Below are positions 17,015 to 25,458 of a stretch of 64,000 nucleotides of DNA, one piece after another; the stretch's first letter is position 1; each line of letters opens with the position of its first letter. A model generated the notes under the pieces. The model saw nothing but the letters and a program-made list of their open reading frames with translations. It was not told where the DNA came from and did not search any database. Location of the stretch: positions 1,426,001 to 1,490,000 of the forward strand of contig CP005974.1 in assembly GCA_000940995.1 (NCBI GenBank), read 5' to 3'. The position numbers and the translations under genes were made by a program. The DNA is from Photobacterium gaetbulicola Gung47 (GTDB lineage Bacteria > Pseudomonadota > Gammaproteobacteria > Enterobacterales > Vibrionaceae).

Positions 17015-17118
17015 AATTTGTTTCTCCTAACTATTTAATGCTGGCTGGCTGCTGAGAGTAATAAAACGCTGGCCAGCCGCTTTGTGATCTTGTTGAGTTG
17101 CACACCCGTTGGACTGGG

Positions 17119-20100
17119 TTATTCGTTGTTGTCTTGAGCCGGTTTCCACTGGGCCAGTTGTTCGAGTAACTGCTGTTTGTGGTTTACCTGCTGGCGAAGG
17201 CGGTTGAGGTTCTGTTCATAGCGCTGCGGATCTTTGCGCTTGATTTGGGTAAAGCGTGCTTCACGGCCAATAAGCTCTTCGATATCTTTCTTGGCTGGTT
17301 TCGAGTCCATCTGCAGCGCGGCACGGCCTTTGGCAACCCGGCGTGGATCAAAGCGGAATAGCGGCCATAGCCCTGAATCCACCAATAGTTGCTGATGCTC
17401 GACGCCTTCCGCCATGTCAAAGCCATGGGTGATGCACGGTGAGTACGCGATTACCAAAGACGGTCCAGGATAGGCTTCTGCTTCCTGCAGGGCTTTGATG
17501 GTCTGGTTCATGTTGGCACCCAGCGCGATCTTGGCGATGTAGACATTGCCGTGCATCATCATGTTGAGGGCCAAATCTTTGCCTTGGCTGGTTTTGCCCT
17601 GAGTGGCGAATTTTGCCACGGCTCCGGTTGGCGTCGCCTTTGACTGCTGGCCGCCGGTATTGGAATAACCCTGGGTATCCATCACCAGTACGTTGACATT
17701 ATCGCCGCCGGCAAGGACATGGTCCAAACCACCGTAGCCGATGTCATACGCCCAGCCGTCGCCACCAACAATCCAGTTGCTTTTCGCGACTAGGTCGTCG
17801 GCACAGGCGTCAAGCTGGCGCATTGAATAAGGCAATGCCGCCCGCAGACGGGTGAGGTTACCGCGTTGGCGGACAACGGCGGTTTCGCTGCTGTCGAAGG
17901 CGTCCTCGCGGATCTGGTCGAGCAAGTCTGCGGGGACAATATCGCGGGCACTATCGAGCAATGACAGGGCATTATTGCGCTTGCTGTCCAATGCCAAGCG
18001 CATGCCCAGGCCGAACTCGGCATTGTCCTCGAACAGCGAATTGGCCCAAGCCGGACCCCGGCCATCACTGTTGACGGCGTAGGGTGTGGTCGGCAGGTTA
18101 CCGCCATAGATTGACGAACAGCCCGTTGCATTGGCAATCAACAGGCGGTCACCGAATAGCTGGGTGAGCAGTTTGACATAGGATGTCTCGCCACAACCCG
18201 AGCAGGCGCCGGAGTACTCGAACAATGGCTGCAGGAGCTGGCTGGTGCGGGCATCAATGCGCTTGATATCAATGCGTTCCACTTCCGGCAGTTGCAGGAA
18301 GTAATCATAGTTTGTGCTCTGCTGCTCAATGACTTGTTGCTTCGGCACCATATTGATGGCCTTACGCGCCGGGTTGTCTTTGTCACTGGCAGGACAGGCC
18401 GTGGTGCACAGGTTACAGCCGGTGCAGTCCATTGGAGATACCTGCAGGGTATATGCTTGGCCCTTGAAGTCACGCTGCTTGTAATCGGTATGTTTGAAAC
18501 CTTCCGGGGCATCAACCAACTCACCCGGCGCAACCGTCTTGGCTCGGATGGCCGCATGCGGGCACACCAAGGTACAGATATTACACTGGGTACACAGATC
18601 TTCTTCCCAGACCGGGACTTCCTGGGCAATGTTACGCTTTTCCCACTGGGTAGTTGCTGTCGGCCAGCAGCCATCAACAGGGAAAGCACTGACAGGCAGT
18701 TGGTCACCTTTGTCGGCCATCATCATGGCGCTGACACGCTTGACCAAGTCCGGTGCGTTTTCGCCGACCACTGGCGGGCGACGGAAAATACTGGTGGCTT
18801 CATCCGGAATAGCGACAGCATGCAGGTGTGCAACAGCTGCATCAACCGCAGCGTGGTTGGCCTCGACAATTGCCGGGCCGCGCTTGCTGTAGCTCTTCTC
18901 GATAGCATCCTTCAACTGACCAAGCGCCTCATCGAGCGGCATCAGGTTGCTCAGGGCAAAAAAGCCCGCCTGCATGATGGTGTTGATACGGTTTTTCAGC
19001 CCAAGCTCACGGGCAAGTTTTACTGCGTCAATCACATACAGTTTCAACTGGCGGCCGATGATCACCTGCTGTACTTCCCGTGGCAGGTGCTGCCATACGG
19101 TGTCAGCATCGTGTGGGCTATTGAGCAGGAGGCTTGCTTTAGGTGCGGCTCTTTCAAACATCTCCAGCTTGTTGATGAACTGGAACTGGTGGCAAGCGAT
19201 AAAGTCCGCCTGTTCGATCAAGTAAGGGGCTTCGACGGGATGAGGGTCAATGCGCAGGTGTGAGGTGGTGATCCCGCCCGATTTTTTCGAGTCGTAGACA
19301 AAGTACCCCTGGGTGTGCAACAGGGTATTTTCACCCAGGATCTTGATGGTGTTCTTGTTGGCACTGACGGTTCCGTCGGCCCCCAAGCCATAAAACAGTG
19401 CACGCAGTCGTCCCGCAGGCTCGATGTCGATAGCGGTTGGCTGAGGTAGCGACAAGTGGGTGATGTCATCGATGATGCCCACCGTAAACGGATGCTTGAT
19501 TTGCTGTTCTAGCATGGCGTTGAAAATGCCAGCCGCATGCGATGGTGTGAATTCTTTGGAGGACAGGCCATAGCGACCACCGACAATCGAAGGCATGTGC
19601 GGAAATTGCTGGTTGGCAACAGCCTGCTGCAAGGCGGCCAAGACATCCAAGTAGAGTGGCTCGCCCAAGGCACCCGGCTCTTTGGTGCGGTCCAGTACTG
19701 CGATACGTGCCACCGAAGTCGGTAATACCGCAACCAAATGTGAAAGCGAGAACGGACGGTACAAGTGAACGGTAATGACTCCGACCTTTTGCCCGAGAGC
19801 TAGCTGGTGGTCAACAGCTTGTTTTACGGTAGCAGAGGCTGAGCCCATCACCACAATCACGTCATCGGCTTGTGGGTGGCCGTAGTAGTCAAACGGGCGA
19901 TATTCACGACCAGTTAGTTCGGCAAACTGGGTCATTTTCGCGGCGACGATATCAGAACAGGCCTGATAGAACAGGTTTGATGCTTCGCGGGCCTGGAAGA
20001 AAGTATCCGGGTTTTGTGCGGTACCGCGGATGCTCGGGGCATCTGGAGTCAGGCCTCGTTCACGGAAGGCGTTGACCTGCTCGCTGTCTATCATGGCATG

Positions 20101-20691
20101 TAACGTCGCGTCATCAATCACTTTGATTTTGTTGATTTCATGCGAGGTACGGAAGCCATCGAAGAAGTGAACGAAGGGTACACGGCTTTCCAATGTCGCA
20201 GCTTGGCTGATAAGCGCAAAGTCATGGGCTTGCTGCACACTGCCTGCCGCCAGCATGGCAAAACCAGTTTGGCGCACTGCCATTACATCAGAGTGATCGC
20301 CGAAAATTGATAAGGCATGAGTTGCAAGGGTACGGGCGGCAACGTGCATAACGAACGGGGTGAGTTCGCCCGCAATTTTGTACATGTTCGGGATTTTAAG
20401 CAGTAACCCTTGCGAAGAGGTAAAAGTGGTCGACATCGCGCCGGCCATCAGGGCACCGTGCACGGCTCCGGCAGCCCCACCTTCTGATTGCATTTCAATA
20501 ACGCGAGGGACTTGGCCCCAGATATTTTCCTTTTGCTGGGATTCCCATGTCTCGCAGGCTTCCGACATCGGGGAAGACGGGGTGATAGGGTAGATACCGA
20601 TCACTTCATTACAGCGGTAAGCGATTGATGCGGCGGCTTCATTGCCGTCCATGGTGACAAACTGCGATTGGCTTTCAGGATGAGTAGACAT
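17119..20691 (-). CDS. nifJ: NifJ, pyruvate:flavodoxin (ferredoxin) oxidoreductase
   Basis: Oxidatively decarboxylates pyruvate to acetyl-CoA and CO2, passing electrons to flavodoxin or ferredoxin under anaerobic or microaerobic conditions. The single-chain enzyme of 1190 residues starts MSTHPESQSQFVTMDGNEAA, with NEVIGIYPITPSSPM in domain I. Two ferredoxin-type 4Fe-4S motifs follow near residues 700 and 754 (CTQCNICTLVCPHA; CTGCNLCTTACP), then the TPP-binding region with GACSGCGETSYVKL and GGDGWAYDIGYGG. The start at 20691 follows GGAG with 7 bases spacing; a longer in-frame start at 20751 adds a non-family leader. It is between hcp and a flavodoxin gene on the same strand. Confidence 0.97.
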   Translation of the reverse strand: MSTHPESQSQFVTMDGNEAAASIAYRCNEVIGIYPITPSSPMSEACETWESQQKENIWGQVPRVIEMQSEGGAAGAVHGALMAGAMSTTFTSSQGLLLKIPNMYKIAGELTPFVMHVAARTLATHALSIFGDHSDVMAVRQTGFAMLAAGSVQQAHDFALISQAATLESRVPFVHFFDGFRTSHEINKIKVIDDATLHAMIDSEQVNAFRERGLTPDAPSIRGTAQNPDTFFQAREASNLFYQACSDIVAAKMTQFAELTGREYRPFDYYGHPQADDVIVVMGSASATVKQAVDHQLALGQKVGVITVHLYRPFSLSHLVAVLPTSVARIAVLDRTKEPGALGEPLYLDVLAALQQAVANQQFPHMPSIVGGRYGLSSKEFTPSHAAGIFNAMLEQQIKHPFTVGIIDDITHLSLPQPTAIDIEPAGRLRALFYGLGADGTVSANKNTIKILGENTLLHTQGYFVYDSKKSGGITTSHLRIDPHPVEAPYLIEQADFIACHQFQFINKLEMFERAAPKASLLLNSPHDADTVWQHLPREVQQVIIGRQLKLYVIDAVKLARELGLKNRINTIMQAGFFALSNLMPLDEALGQLKDAIEKSYSKRGPAIVEANHAAVDAAVAHLHAVAIPDEATSIFRRPPVVGENAPDLVKRVSAMMMADKGDQLPVSAFPVDGCWPTATTQWEKRNIAQEVPVWEEDLCTQCNICTLVCPHAAIRAKTVAPGELVDAPEGFKHTDYKQRDFKGQAYTLQVSPMDCTGCNLCTTACPASDKDNPARKAINMVPKQQVIEQQSTNYDYFLQLPEVERIDIKRIDARTSQLLQPLFEYSGACSGCGETSYVKLLTQLFGDRLLIANATGCSSIYGGNLPTTPYAVNSDGRGPAWANSLFEDNAEFGLGMRLALDSKRNNALSLLDSARDIVPADLLDQIREDAFDSSETAVVRQRGNLTRLRAALPYSMRQLDACADDLVAKSNWIVGGDGWAYDIGYGGLDHVLAGGDNVNVLVMDTQGYSNTGGQQSKATPTGAVAKFATQGKTSQGKDLALNMMMHGNVYIAKIALGANMNQTIKALQEAEAYPGPSLVIAYSPCITHGFDMAEGVEHQQLLVDSGLWPLFRFDPRRVAKGRAALQMDSKPAKKDIEELIGREARFTQIKRKDPQRYEQNLNRLRQQVNHKQQLLEQLAQWKPAQDNNE

Positions 20692-20775
20692 GACTGGCTC
20701 CAATGGGCAAGCCCTGTTTAACAGGTGCAGGTAATCGACACAGGCAAACACGTTGCTGTGTTATTGTTTTAATTA

Positions 20776-20819
20776 AGGGTAGGCCGACCCCTAGTGGGTA
20801 GCAGAGGGCCGGCCTGAGG
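20776..20819 (-). other. Inverted repeat in the hcp-nifJ gap
   Basis: AGGCCG (20781-20786) pairs with CGGCCT (20810-20815), and ACCC/GGGT within the loop can pair again. There is no clean T run on the minus strand. It may be an mRNA processing or attenuation hairpin that sets different hcp and nifJ levels; that is inference. Confidence 0.35.
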
Positions 20820-20832
20820 GCATGACTGCCGT

Positions 20833-22182
20833 TTACACTTCAACCACGTCTAGCTGTGGCTGAGGGTTCAGCATGCGAGCCAAATCGTCCTTGGCATCAC
20901 CAGTTAGCTGCAGGTTGAACTGCTGCTGCAAGAAGGCAAAGATATCTTCGTTAACAAACTCTGGTGGATTAGGGCCCAAGTAGATGTTTTGGATACCCAG
21001 GTTGAACAGCGCCAGCAGGATCAATACCGCTTTTTGCTCCATCCAAGACAGGACGATATTCACTGGAAGATCGTTAACAGGTACTCCCATCGCATCGCTC
21101 AATGCCAGCGCAATCATCACTGCGCCGTAGCTGTCGTTACACTGGCCAAGGTCTAGGTAGCGTGGGATCTCTGTGCCCGGAACGGTACCGAAGTCATGGT
21201 CGTTGAACCGGAACTTACCGCACGAAGAAGTCAGGATGATGCAATCTTCCGGAATCGACAGGGCCAACTCGCGGAAGTAGTCATTCGGCTTGCCTGGCTT
21301 GTCACACCCGGCAACCACGAAGAACTGCTTGATCTTGCCTTCGTTAACCGCTTCAAGGATCTGCGGAGCCAGACCTAGAATAGTCTTGTAGTTGTGGCCA
21401 GTCATCAGGGTTTCTTCGCTGTCGAAGCCTTCGATGTCAGGTAGGCTCAGCGTTTGCTCGATCAATGGAGCGAAATCGTCTTCAAGCTGGCGGCAATTAT
21501 CGATGCCCACAATGCCGTAGCTGTATAAACGATCTGCATAATCAGCACGACCCGTTGGCGGTACAATACAGTTGGTGGTGACGATAATAGTACCGTTCCA
21601 CTTCTGGAACAGTTGTTTTTGGTCGAACCAAGCTTTACCGATATTACCCTTAAGGTGGCTGTACTTGCGTAGCTCAGGGTAGCCGTGGGCAGGTAGCATT
21701 TCTGAGTGGGTATAGATATTGATGCCTTTGCCTTCGGTGGCAATCAGCAAGCGCTCTAGTAGCTCAAGGTCGTGACCAGTAACCAGGATACCTTTACCTT
21801 CAGCTTTGTTTTGCGGCACACATACAGGAGTAGGGATCCCTAAGCGGCCGTGGTGGGCTTCACCGAGACGAGACATCATCTCGCTACCAGCACCACCAAT
21901 TTTCATCAGCTGGGCGATATGCTGATCGAAGCTGAAGTTAACGTTAGTCAGCGTGAAGTATAGGGTTTCGGCAATCACATCATCGACTGATTTGGTGTCT
22001 GCACCTAGATCATCGGCATGAGTACGATAGGCAGAAAGGCCTTTCAGGCCGAAAATCATAATATCTTGTAGGCGGGAAAGGTTTTCGTCTTTACCACAAG
22101 TACCTTGGGTTTTTCCCGTGCTACCACAACCGCCAGTCTGGGCCATAGAGCATTGGTGACAGAACATTGCTAAGTTCGACAT
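20833..22182 (-). CDS. hcp: Hcp, hybrid cluster protein (hydroxylamine/NO reductase), short form
   Basis: Hcp carries a 4Fe-4S cluster and a hybrid 4Fe-2S-2O cluster; it reduces hydroxylamine in vitro and is linked to NO removal and S-nitrosylation in vivo. The N-terminal cysteines are Cys8, Cys11, Cys19 and Cys29. Hybrid-cluster ligands are visible in GHDLELLERL, TTNCIVPP, VAGCDKPG, SSCGKFRFN, GQCNDSYG and WMEQKAV. The protein is 449 residues, about 100 shorter than E. coli Hcp (550). The missing part is the second helical bundle after FTLTNVNF; the text runs straight on to GRLGIPTPV. This resembles the short Hcp class known from some anaerobes. No hcr reductase gene is adjacent; nifJ and flavodoxin follow instead. 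Confidence 0.95.
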   Translation of the reverse strand: MSNLAMFCHQCSMAQTGGCGSTGKTQGTCGKDENLSRLQDIMIFGLKGLSAYRTHADDLGADTKSVDDVIAETLYFTLTNVNFSFDQHIAQLMKIGGAGSEMMSRLGEAHHGRLGIPTPVCVPQNKAEGKGILVTGHDLELLERLLIATEGKGINIYTHSEMLPAHGYPELRKYSHLKGNIGKAWFDQKQLFQKWNGTIIVTTNCIVPPTGRADYADRLYSYGIVGIDNCRQLEDDFAPLIEQTLSLPDIEGFDSEETLMTGHNYKTILGLAPQILEAVNEGKIKQFFVVAGCDKPGKPNDYFRELALSIPEDCIILTSSCGKFRFNDHDFGTVPGTEIPRYLDLGQCNDSYGAVMIALALSDAMGVPVNDLPVNIVLSWMEQKAVLILLALFNLGIQNIYLGPNPPEFVNEDIFAFLQQQFNLQLTGDAKDDLARMLNPQPQLDVVEV

Positions 22183-22225
22183 TATTGCATTCCTTTAAAG
22201 GTGTATTTATATTGCAACTTATGGG

Positions 22226-22304
22226 GTGAGGATAAGGGCAAAGAGCAGTAACGTCATTGATCGAGATCATTTTTGGTAAATGACATGTATTTTAAATACT
22301 GGTT
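22226..22304 (-). promoter_or_regulatory. hcp promoter with FNR-like and NsrR-like sites
   Basis: The minus-strand -10 candidate TATCCT (22226-22231 area) lies about 32 bases from the centre of TTGATCGAGATCAT (22257-22270), a class II activator spacing. Further upstream, 22282-22304 contains ATGTATTTTAAATAC, close to the core of the NsrR palindrome (ATGCATTT-N-AAATGCAT type), with a good left arm and a weaker right arm. Both regulators are established controllers of hcp in other gammaproteobacteria. Confidence 0.6.
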
Positions 22305-22404
22305 ATGGTGAGTGTATCGAAATGTATGGATTGTAAGGGTGCTATTGAACGGTGTTTTGTATTTGTGTAGCCTATTGCTCGCGGGTTGATTATTTGTGGT
22401 AATT

Positions 22405-22545
22405 ATGACTATCTCTATGAGAATTAAAGAAAAGCTGGCCCAGGCACACTTAGCGAGGGTGAGGGAGAAACATATAGAGGCTTACCAAACAAATGAAAAG
22501 CGCCGAATACGTTCGAAGGGATATGTAAAGGGTGTTTGCTCATAA
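22405..22545 (+). CDS. Possible small basic protein, 46 aa
   Basis: An ORF starting MTISMRIKEKLAQAHLAR, rich in Lys and Arg and predicted mainly helical, in the gap between hcp and the peptidase. Its stop is just before a hairpin terminator. No good ribosome-binding site is visible and I recognise no family. The hairpin has its T run on the minus strand, so it belongs to the neighbouring peptidase gene and does not support this ORF. Treat as tentative. Confidence 0.25.
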   Translation: MTISMRIKEKLAQAHLARVREKHIEAYQTNEKRRIRSKGYVKGVCS

Positions 22546-22575
22546 TGAAAAAGGGCGCTGTCGCGCCCTTTCGTC
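22546..22575 (-). terminator. Rho-independent terminator of the M20 peptidase operon
   Basis: AAAGGGCGC/GCGCCCTTT stem of 9 bp with a TGTC loop; on the minus strand it is followed by a T run. Confidence 0.9.
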
Positions 22576-22597
22576 TAATACGGTGAATTAACGATAA

Positions 22598-23719
22598 TTA
22601 ACCCGCAATTTTAGTCAGTACTTTCTTCAGCAGCTGGATACGAGGCTCGATAGTTTCAAGCTCAAGGTATTCGTCTGCGCTGTGGAAGCCGGCACCAGCA
22701 GGACCAAGGCCGTCCAGAGTAGGGATGCCCAGAACAGCAGTCAGGTTGGCGTCTGAACCGCCGCCGACTTCCTGCCAAGTAATGTTGATACCAAGTTCCT
22801 GGCCTGCTTCTTCTACCATAGCCATCAACGCTTCTGTCTTCTCAGAAGGGACCATAGATGGTTTGTGCGCTTCGCGGTCAATGGTGATCGTTACACCGTC
22901 GACGAACGGCTTTTCAGCCATGGCGCGAATTTTCGCATCGGCAGCAGCGTATTCGTCGTTATCCCAGAAACGAACGTCAACCACAGCTTCAGCGTGGTCT
23001 GGAACGATGTTGGCACCTGCACCACCTTTAACGACACCGACGTTTAGGGTCGTGCCGCTTTCGAAGTTAGTCAGCTCGTTAATAGCCAGGATCCAGTTGG
23101 CCATTTCAGTGATAGCACTGCGGCCGTTTTGTGGTTCGTTACCTGCGTGTGCCGCTTTACCAGCGAAAGTCAGGCGGTAGCGAGCCATACCCTTACGAGC
23201 TTTTACCAAAGAGCCGTCTGCACGGGCAGCTTCTGCTACCAATACATTTTTCGCGTTAACCGCAACGCTCTTCAGCCATTTTTCTGAGTGTAGCGAACCG
23301 ATTTCTTCATCTGGGTTCATGCATACGCAGATAGACAGCTTGTCCAGGGTTTCCTTGTCCATTTCACGCAGGGCGTAAACAACGTTCAACAGGCCAGATT
23401 TCATGTCAGAAACGCCAGGGCCGTAGGCACGCTTGTCATCAAACGTCATTGGGCGAGCGGCTACAGTGCCAACAGGGAAAACGGTATCCATGTGGCCGAT
23501 TAGCATCACGTCAATTTGCTCTGCTTCAGGCTTGTTGCGAACTTCAAGACCTGTACCAGCAATGCCGCAGTCAATGCGCTTAACGTTCCAGCCCAGATCA
23601 ACGTATTTCTGTTCCATCTGGTTGGCAATAACTTCAATGCCTTCTTTGGTTAGCGTACCGCAGTCAACATCGATCAGCGGGCGTAGTTCTTCCAAGTAAT
23701 CTTGCAGTGAGAAACTCAT
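22598..23719 (-). CDS. M20 family metallopeptidase (carboxypeptidase G2-like)
   Basis: Predicted cytosolic two-zinc exopeptidase of 373 residues. M20 motifs are present: GHMDTVFPVG with the first zinc His and Asp, GPGVSDMKSG with the bridging Asp, NPDEEIGS with the catalytic Glu pair, and GFHSADEYL with a C-terminal zinc His. The dimerisation domain begins near RYRLTFAGKAAHAG. The closest match by eye is the glutamate carboxypeptidase/CPG2 group, so substrates are probably N-acylated amino acids, dipeptides or folate-like amides. AGGAG precedes the ATG. It follows yjiH-yjiG, where E. coli has the isoaspartyl dipeptidase gene, suggesting a peptide or amino-acid uptake and hydrolysis unit. Confidence 0.9.
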   Translation of the reverse strand: MSFSLQDYLEELRPLIDVDCGTLTKEGIEVIANQMEQKYVDLGWNVKRIDCGIAGTGLEVRNKPEAEQIDVMLIGHMDTVFPVGTVAARPMTFDDKRAYGPGVSDMKSGLLNVVYALREMDKETLDKLSICVCMNPDEEIGSLHSEKWLKSVAVNAKNVLVAEAARADGSLVKARKGMARYRLTFAGKAAHAGNEPQNGRSAITEMANWILAINELTNFESGTTLNVGVVKGGAGANIVPDHAEAVVDVRFWDNDEYAAADAKIRAMAEKPFVDGVTITIDREAHKPSMVPSEKTEALMAMVEEAGQELGINITWQEVGGGSDANLTAVLGIPTLDGLGPAGAGFHSADEYLELETIEPRIQLLKKVLTKIAG

Positions 23720-23799
23720 ATTAGCTCCTGAGAGAAACCCTTAGGGGTATGAATAGCGACAGGAAAAAGGGGGCAGTAGGCCCCCTTAAAGGTAGTGAT

Positions 23800-24264
23800 T
23801 TACACTAGGATGTTCATCACGAACATAGCGACGAATGCGTTCAGAACAGAGATCGCAACCATCACTGGGATGTGGCGGCCTTCTGTGCCGATAACACCAA
23901 GGATACGGCCAAGGTACTGAACCTGAGAGCCCATTAGGTAGATAGCAGGGGCAAGGATAGCGATGTGGTTACCGTCAAGGATACCGCTGTCAAACAGGGT
24001 GATCACCACACCAACTGCACCGCCCATAGACATCCAAGCACCGATAAGTACAGCTGCTGCTTCACCCGGTAGGCCGAAGACACCCATGATTGGCGAGAAC
24101 AGCACGCCCATCGCGTCTAGTGCGCCGGTTAGCGAAAGTACTTTGATGATCACGAAAGCCATCAGTACGTTTGGAATCGTTGAGCTGGTAGAGATTGCCC
24201 AGCCTTTCTTCGCGCCTTCTACGAAGATATCAGTAACCATTGGTTTTTTAGTTGCTTGAGACAT
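23800..24264 (-). CDS. yjiG: YjiG family membrane protein
   Basis: A 154-residue integral membrane protein with about four membrane segments, of the nucleoside-recognition/spore-maturation B family. It starts MSQATKKPMVTDIFVEGAKKGW and contains PIMGVFGLPGEAAAVLIGAWMS and GAVGVVITLFDSGILDG. Its start codon overlaps the stop of yjiH by one base (TAATG), so the two are translationally coupled and probably form one transporter. Substrate is not established; the downstream peptidase hints at peptides or their products. Confidence 0.87.
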   Translation of the reverse strand: MSQATKKPMVTDIFVEGAKKGWAISTSSTIPNVLMAFVIIKVLSLTGALDAMGVLFSPIMGVFGLPGEAAAVLIGAWMSMGGAVGVVITLFDSGILDGNHIAILAPAIYLMGSQVQYLGRILGVIGTEGRHIPVMVAISVLNAFVAMFVMNILV

Positions 24265-24983
24265 TATGCGGTCTCCTTCTCAGTAGAAACGTTGGTTTTC
24301 TTGTCAGTGGCTTTTAGGTATAGGCGGAAGATATTCGCGCCAACAATTTTCATCACGAACATGATGACAACCGCCAGGCCGATTGAAGAGGTTACTGCAT
24401 TGCTGCCGTCAGCGTAGGTCAGGGTAAACAGTACCGCGCCAGAAGAGAAGAAGTTAACGATGGTTGCACCGGCAGAGAACTGGAACATAGCGAACACATC
24501 GGTCTCGCGCTGGTTGATATGGCCTGCTTCCTGAAGCTGGCGAGTCATCGATGCACCTGAGTCAGTATTCTGAAGAGAAGCGATCAGAGCTAGACCGGTA
24601 TCACCTGGTAGGCCGACTAGCGGGCGTAGAAGTGGTGTCAGAAGCTTACGAGCAGCGTCCAGCGCACCGTAGTGCTCAAGAACATTGATCATACCCAACG
24701 CGAACATAACGGTTGGCACCAAGGTTAGGGCGAATAGGAAGCCGTCACGTGCACCGCTACCGCCAGTACCGCGCATTGTTGTTTTTGTCACTTCTACAGC
24801 GCCATCAGCGGCCATAGTGACATTGTTTGCCATGGTACCGAAAGAACCGTTCAGGGTGTTGAAATCAAATACACCGTACCATTCGTTGGTCTGTAGTAAA
24901 CCTGAAAAGAACACAAAAGCGAACGCAAGGGCAATGTATGCACCTATCGTTACCTTTTGGTTTTTTTCTGCTGGATTGCTCAT
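24264..24983 (-). CDS. yjiH: YjiH family membrane protein
   Basis: A 239-residue integral membrane protein of the nucleoside-recognition (Gate) domain family, partner of YjiG. The start MSNPAEKNQKVTIGAYIALAF follows AGAGG at good spacing; an in-frame ATG at 25040 adds an unlikely leader. Conserved parts include LVPTVMFALGMINVLEHYGAL, GLPGDTGLALIASLQNTDSG and AMFQFSAGATIVNFFSSGAV. It is the first gene of the yjiH-yjiG-peptidase unit. Confidence 0.87.
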   Translation of the reverse strand: MSNPAEKNQKVTIGAYIALAFAFVFFSGLLQTNEWYGVFDFNTLNGSFGTMANNVTMAADGAVEVTKTTMRGTGGSGARDGFLFALTLVPTVMFALGMINVLEHYGALDAARKLLTPLLRPLVGLPGDTGLALIASLQNTDSGASMTRQLQEAGHINQRETDVFAMFQFSAGATIVNFFSSGAVLFTLTYADGSNAVTSSIGLAVVIMFVMKIVGANIFRLYLKATDKKTNVSTEKETA

Positions 24984-25412
24984 ATATAACCTCTTAGGAA
25001 TCAAAAAGGCCGATTGGCCAAAATAAGGAATCTGTAACAATTCTTCACAACAAAAGCTGCTGTTACAGAGTCCTCAAAACAGAAACGAGGTCATTGTCCC
25101 TGATTTAGTTAGGAAATAATTGACGGGGGTCAATATGTGCTACTGAATGCTAATCCAATTGGGGTAATGGGTAGTATTTGTGATCGTGATCTACATTAAT
25201 ATCTCATTCACAAAATTTAATATCACCAAGCAATGTTTTAAAGCATGATTAATTGTTTTTTATATATTAATTAATCATTTCCATGTTGTGCTTTGTGTGT
25301 TTTTAAAGTGTTTTTTGGGGCGGTGGGGAATGATAAATATGCCTATTAGCGAGGCTTTGCTAGTATAAGCGTCATTAATATTTGTTTACAACTATTTTAT
25401 TGTGCAGATAAA
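24984..25412. other. Non-coding region upstream of yjiH
   Basis: AT-rich. It holds the yjiH promoter. TTTGTGATCGTGATCTACAT at 25178-25197 contains one good CRP half site (TGTGA) and an imperfect partner, so CRP control is possible but weakly supported. No coding potential seen. Confidence 0.4.
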
Positions 25413-25436
25413 GAAAAGGGCGCCCAAAGGCGCCCT
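25413..25436 (-). terminator. Rho-independent terminator after nhaC
   Basis: AGGGCGCC/GGCGCCCT stem of 8 bp with 4-base loop; on the minus strand it is followed by TTTCTTT. Confidence 0.9.
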
Positions 25437-25458
25437 GGGAATTACGGGGGAATAAGGG

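Noticed and set aside
18292..19263. 323-aa plus-strand open frame within nifJ
   Set aside because: Antisense shadow of nifJ with no start signal.
25178..25197. CRP site upstream of yjiH
   Set aside because: One half matches TGTGA but the second half does not fit TCACA at the right spacing; mentioned only as possible.
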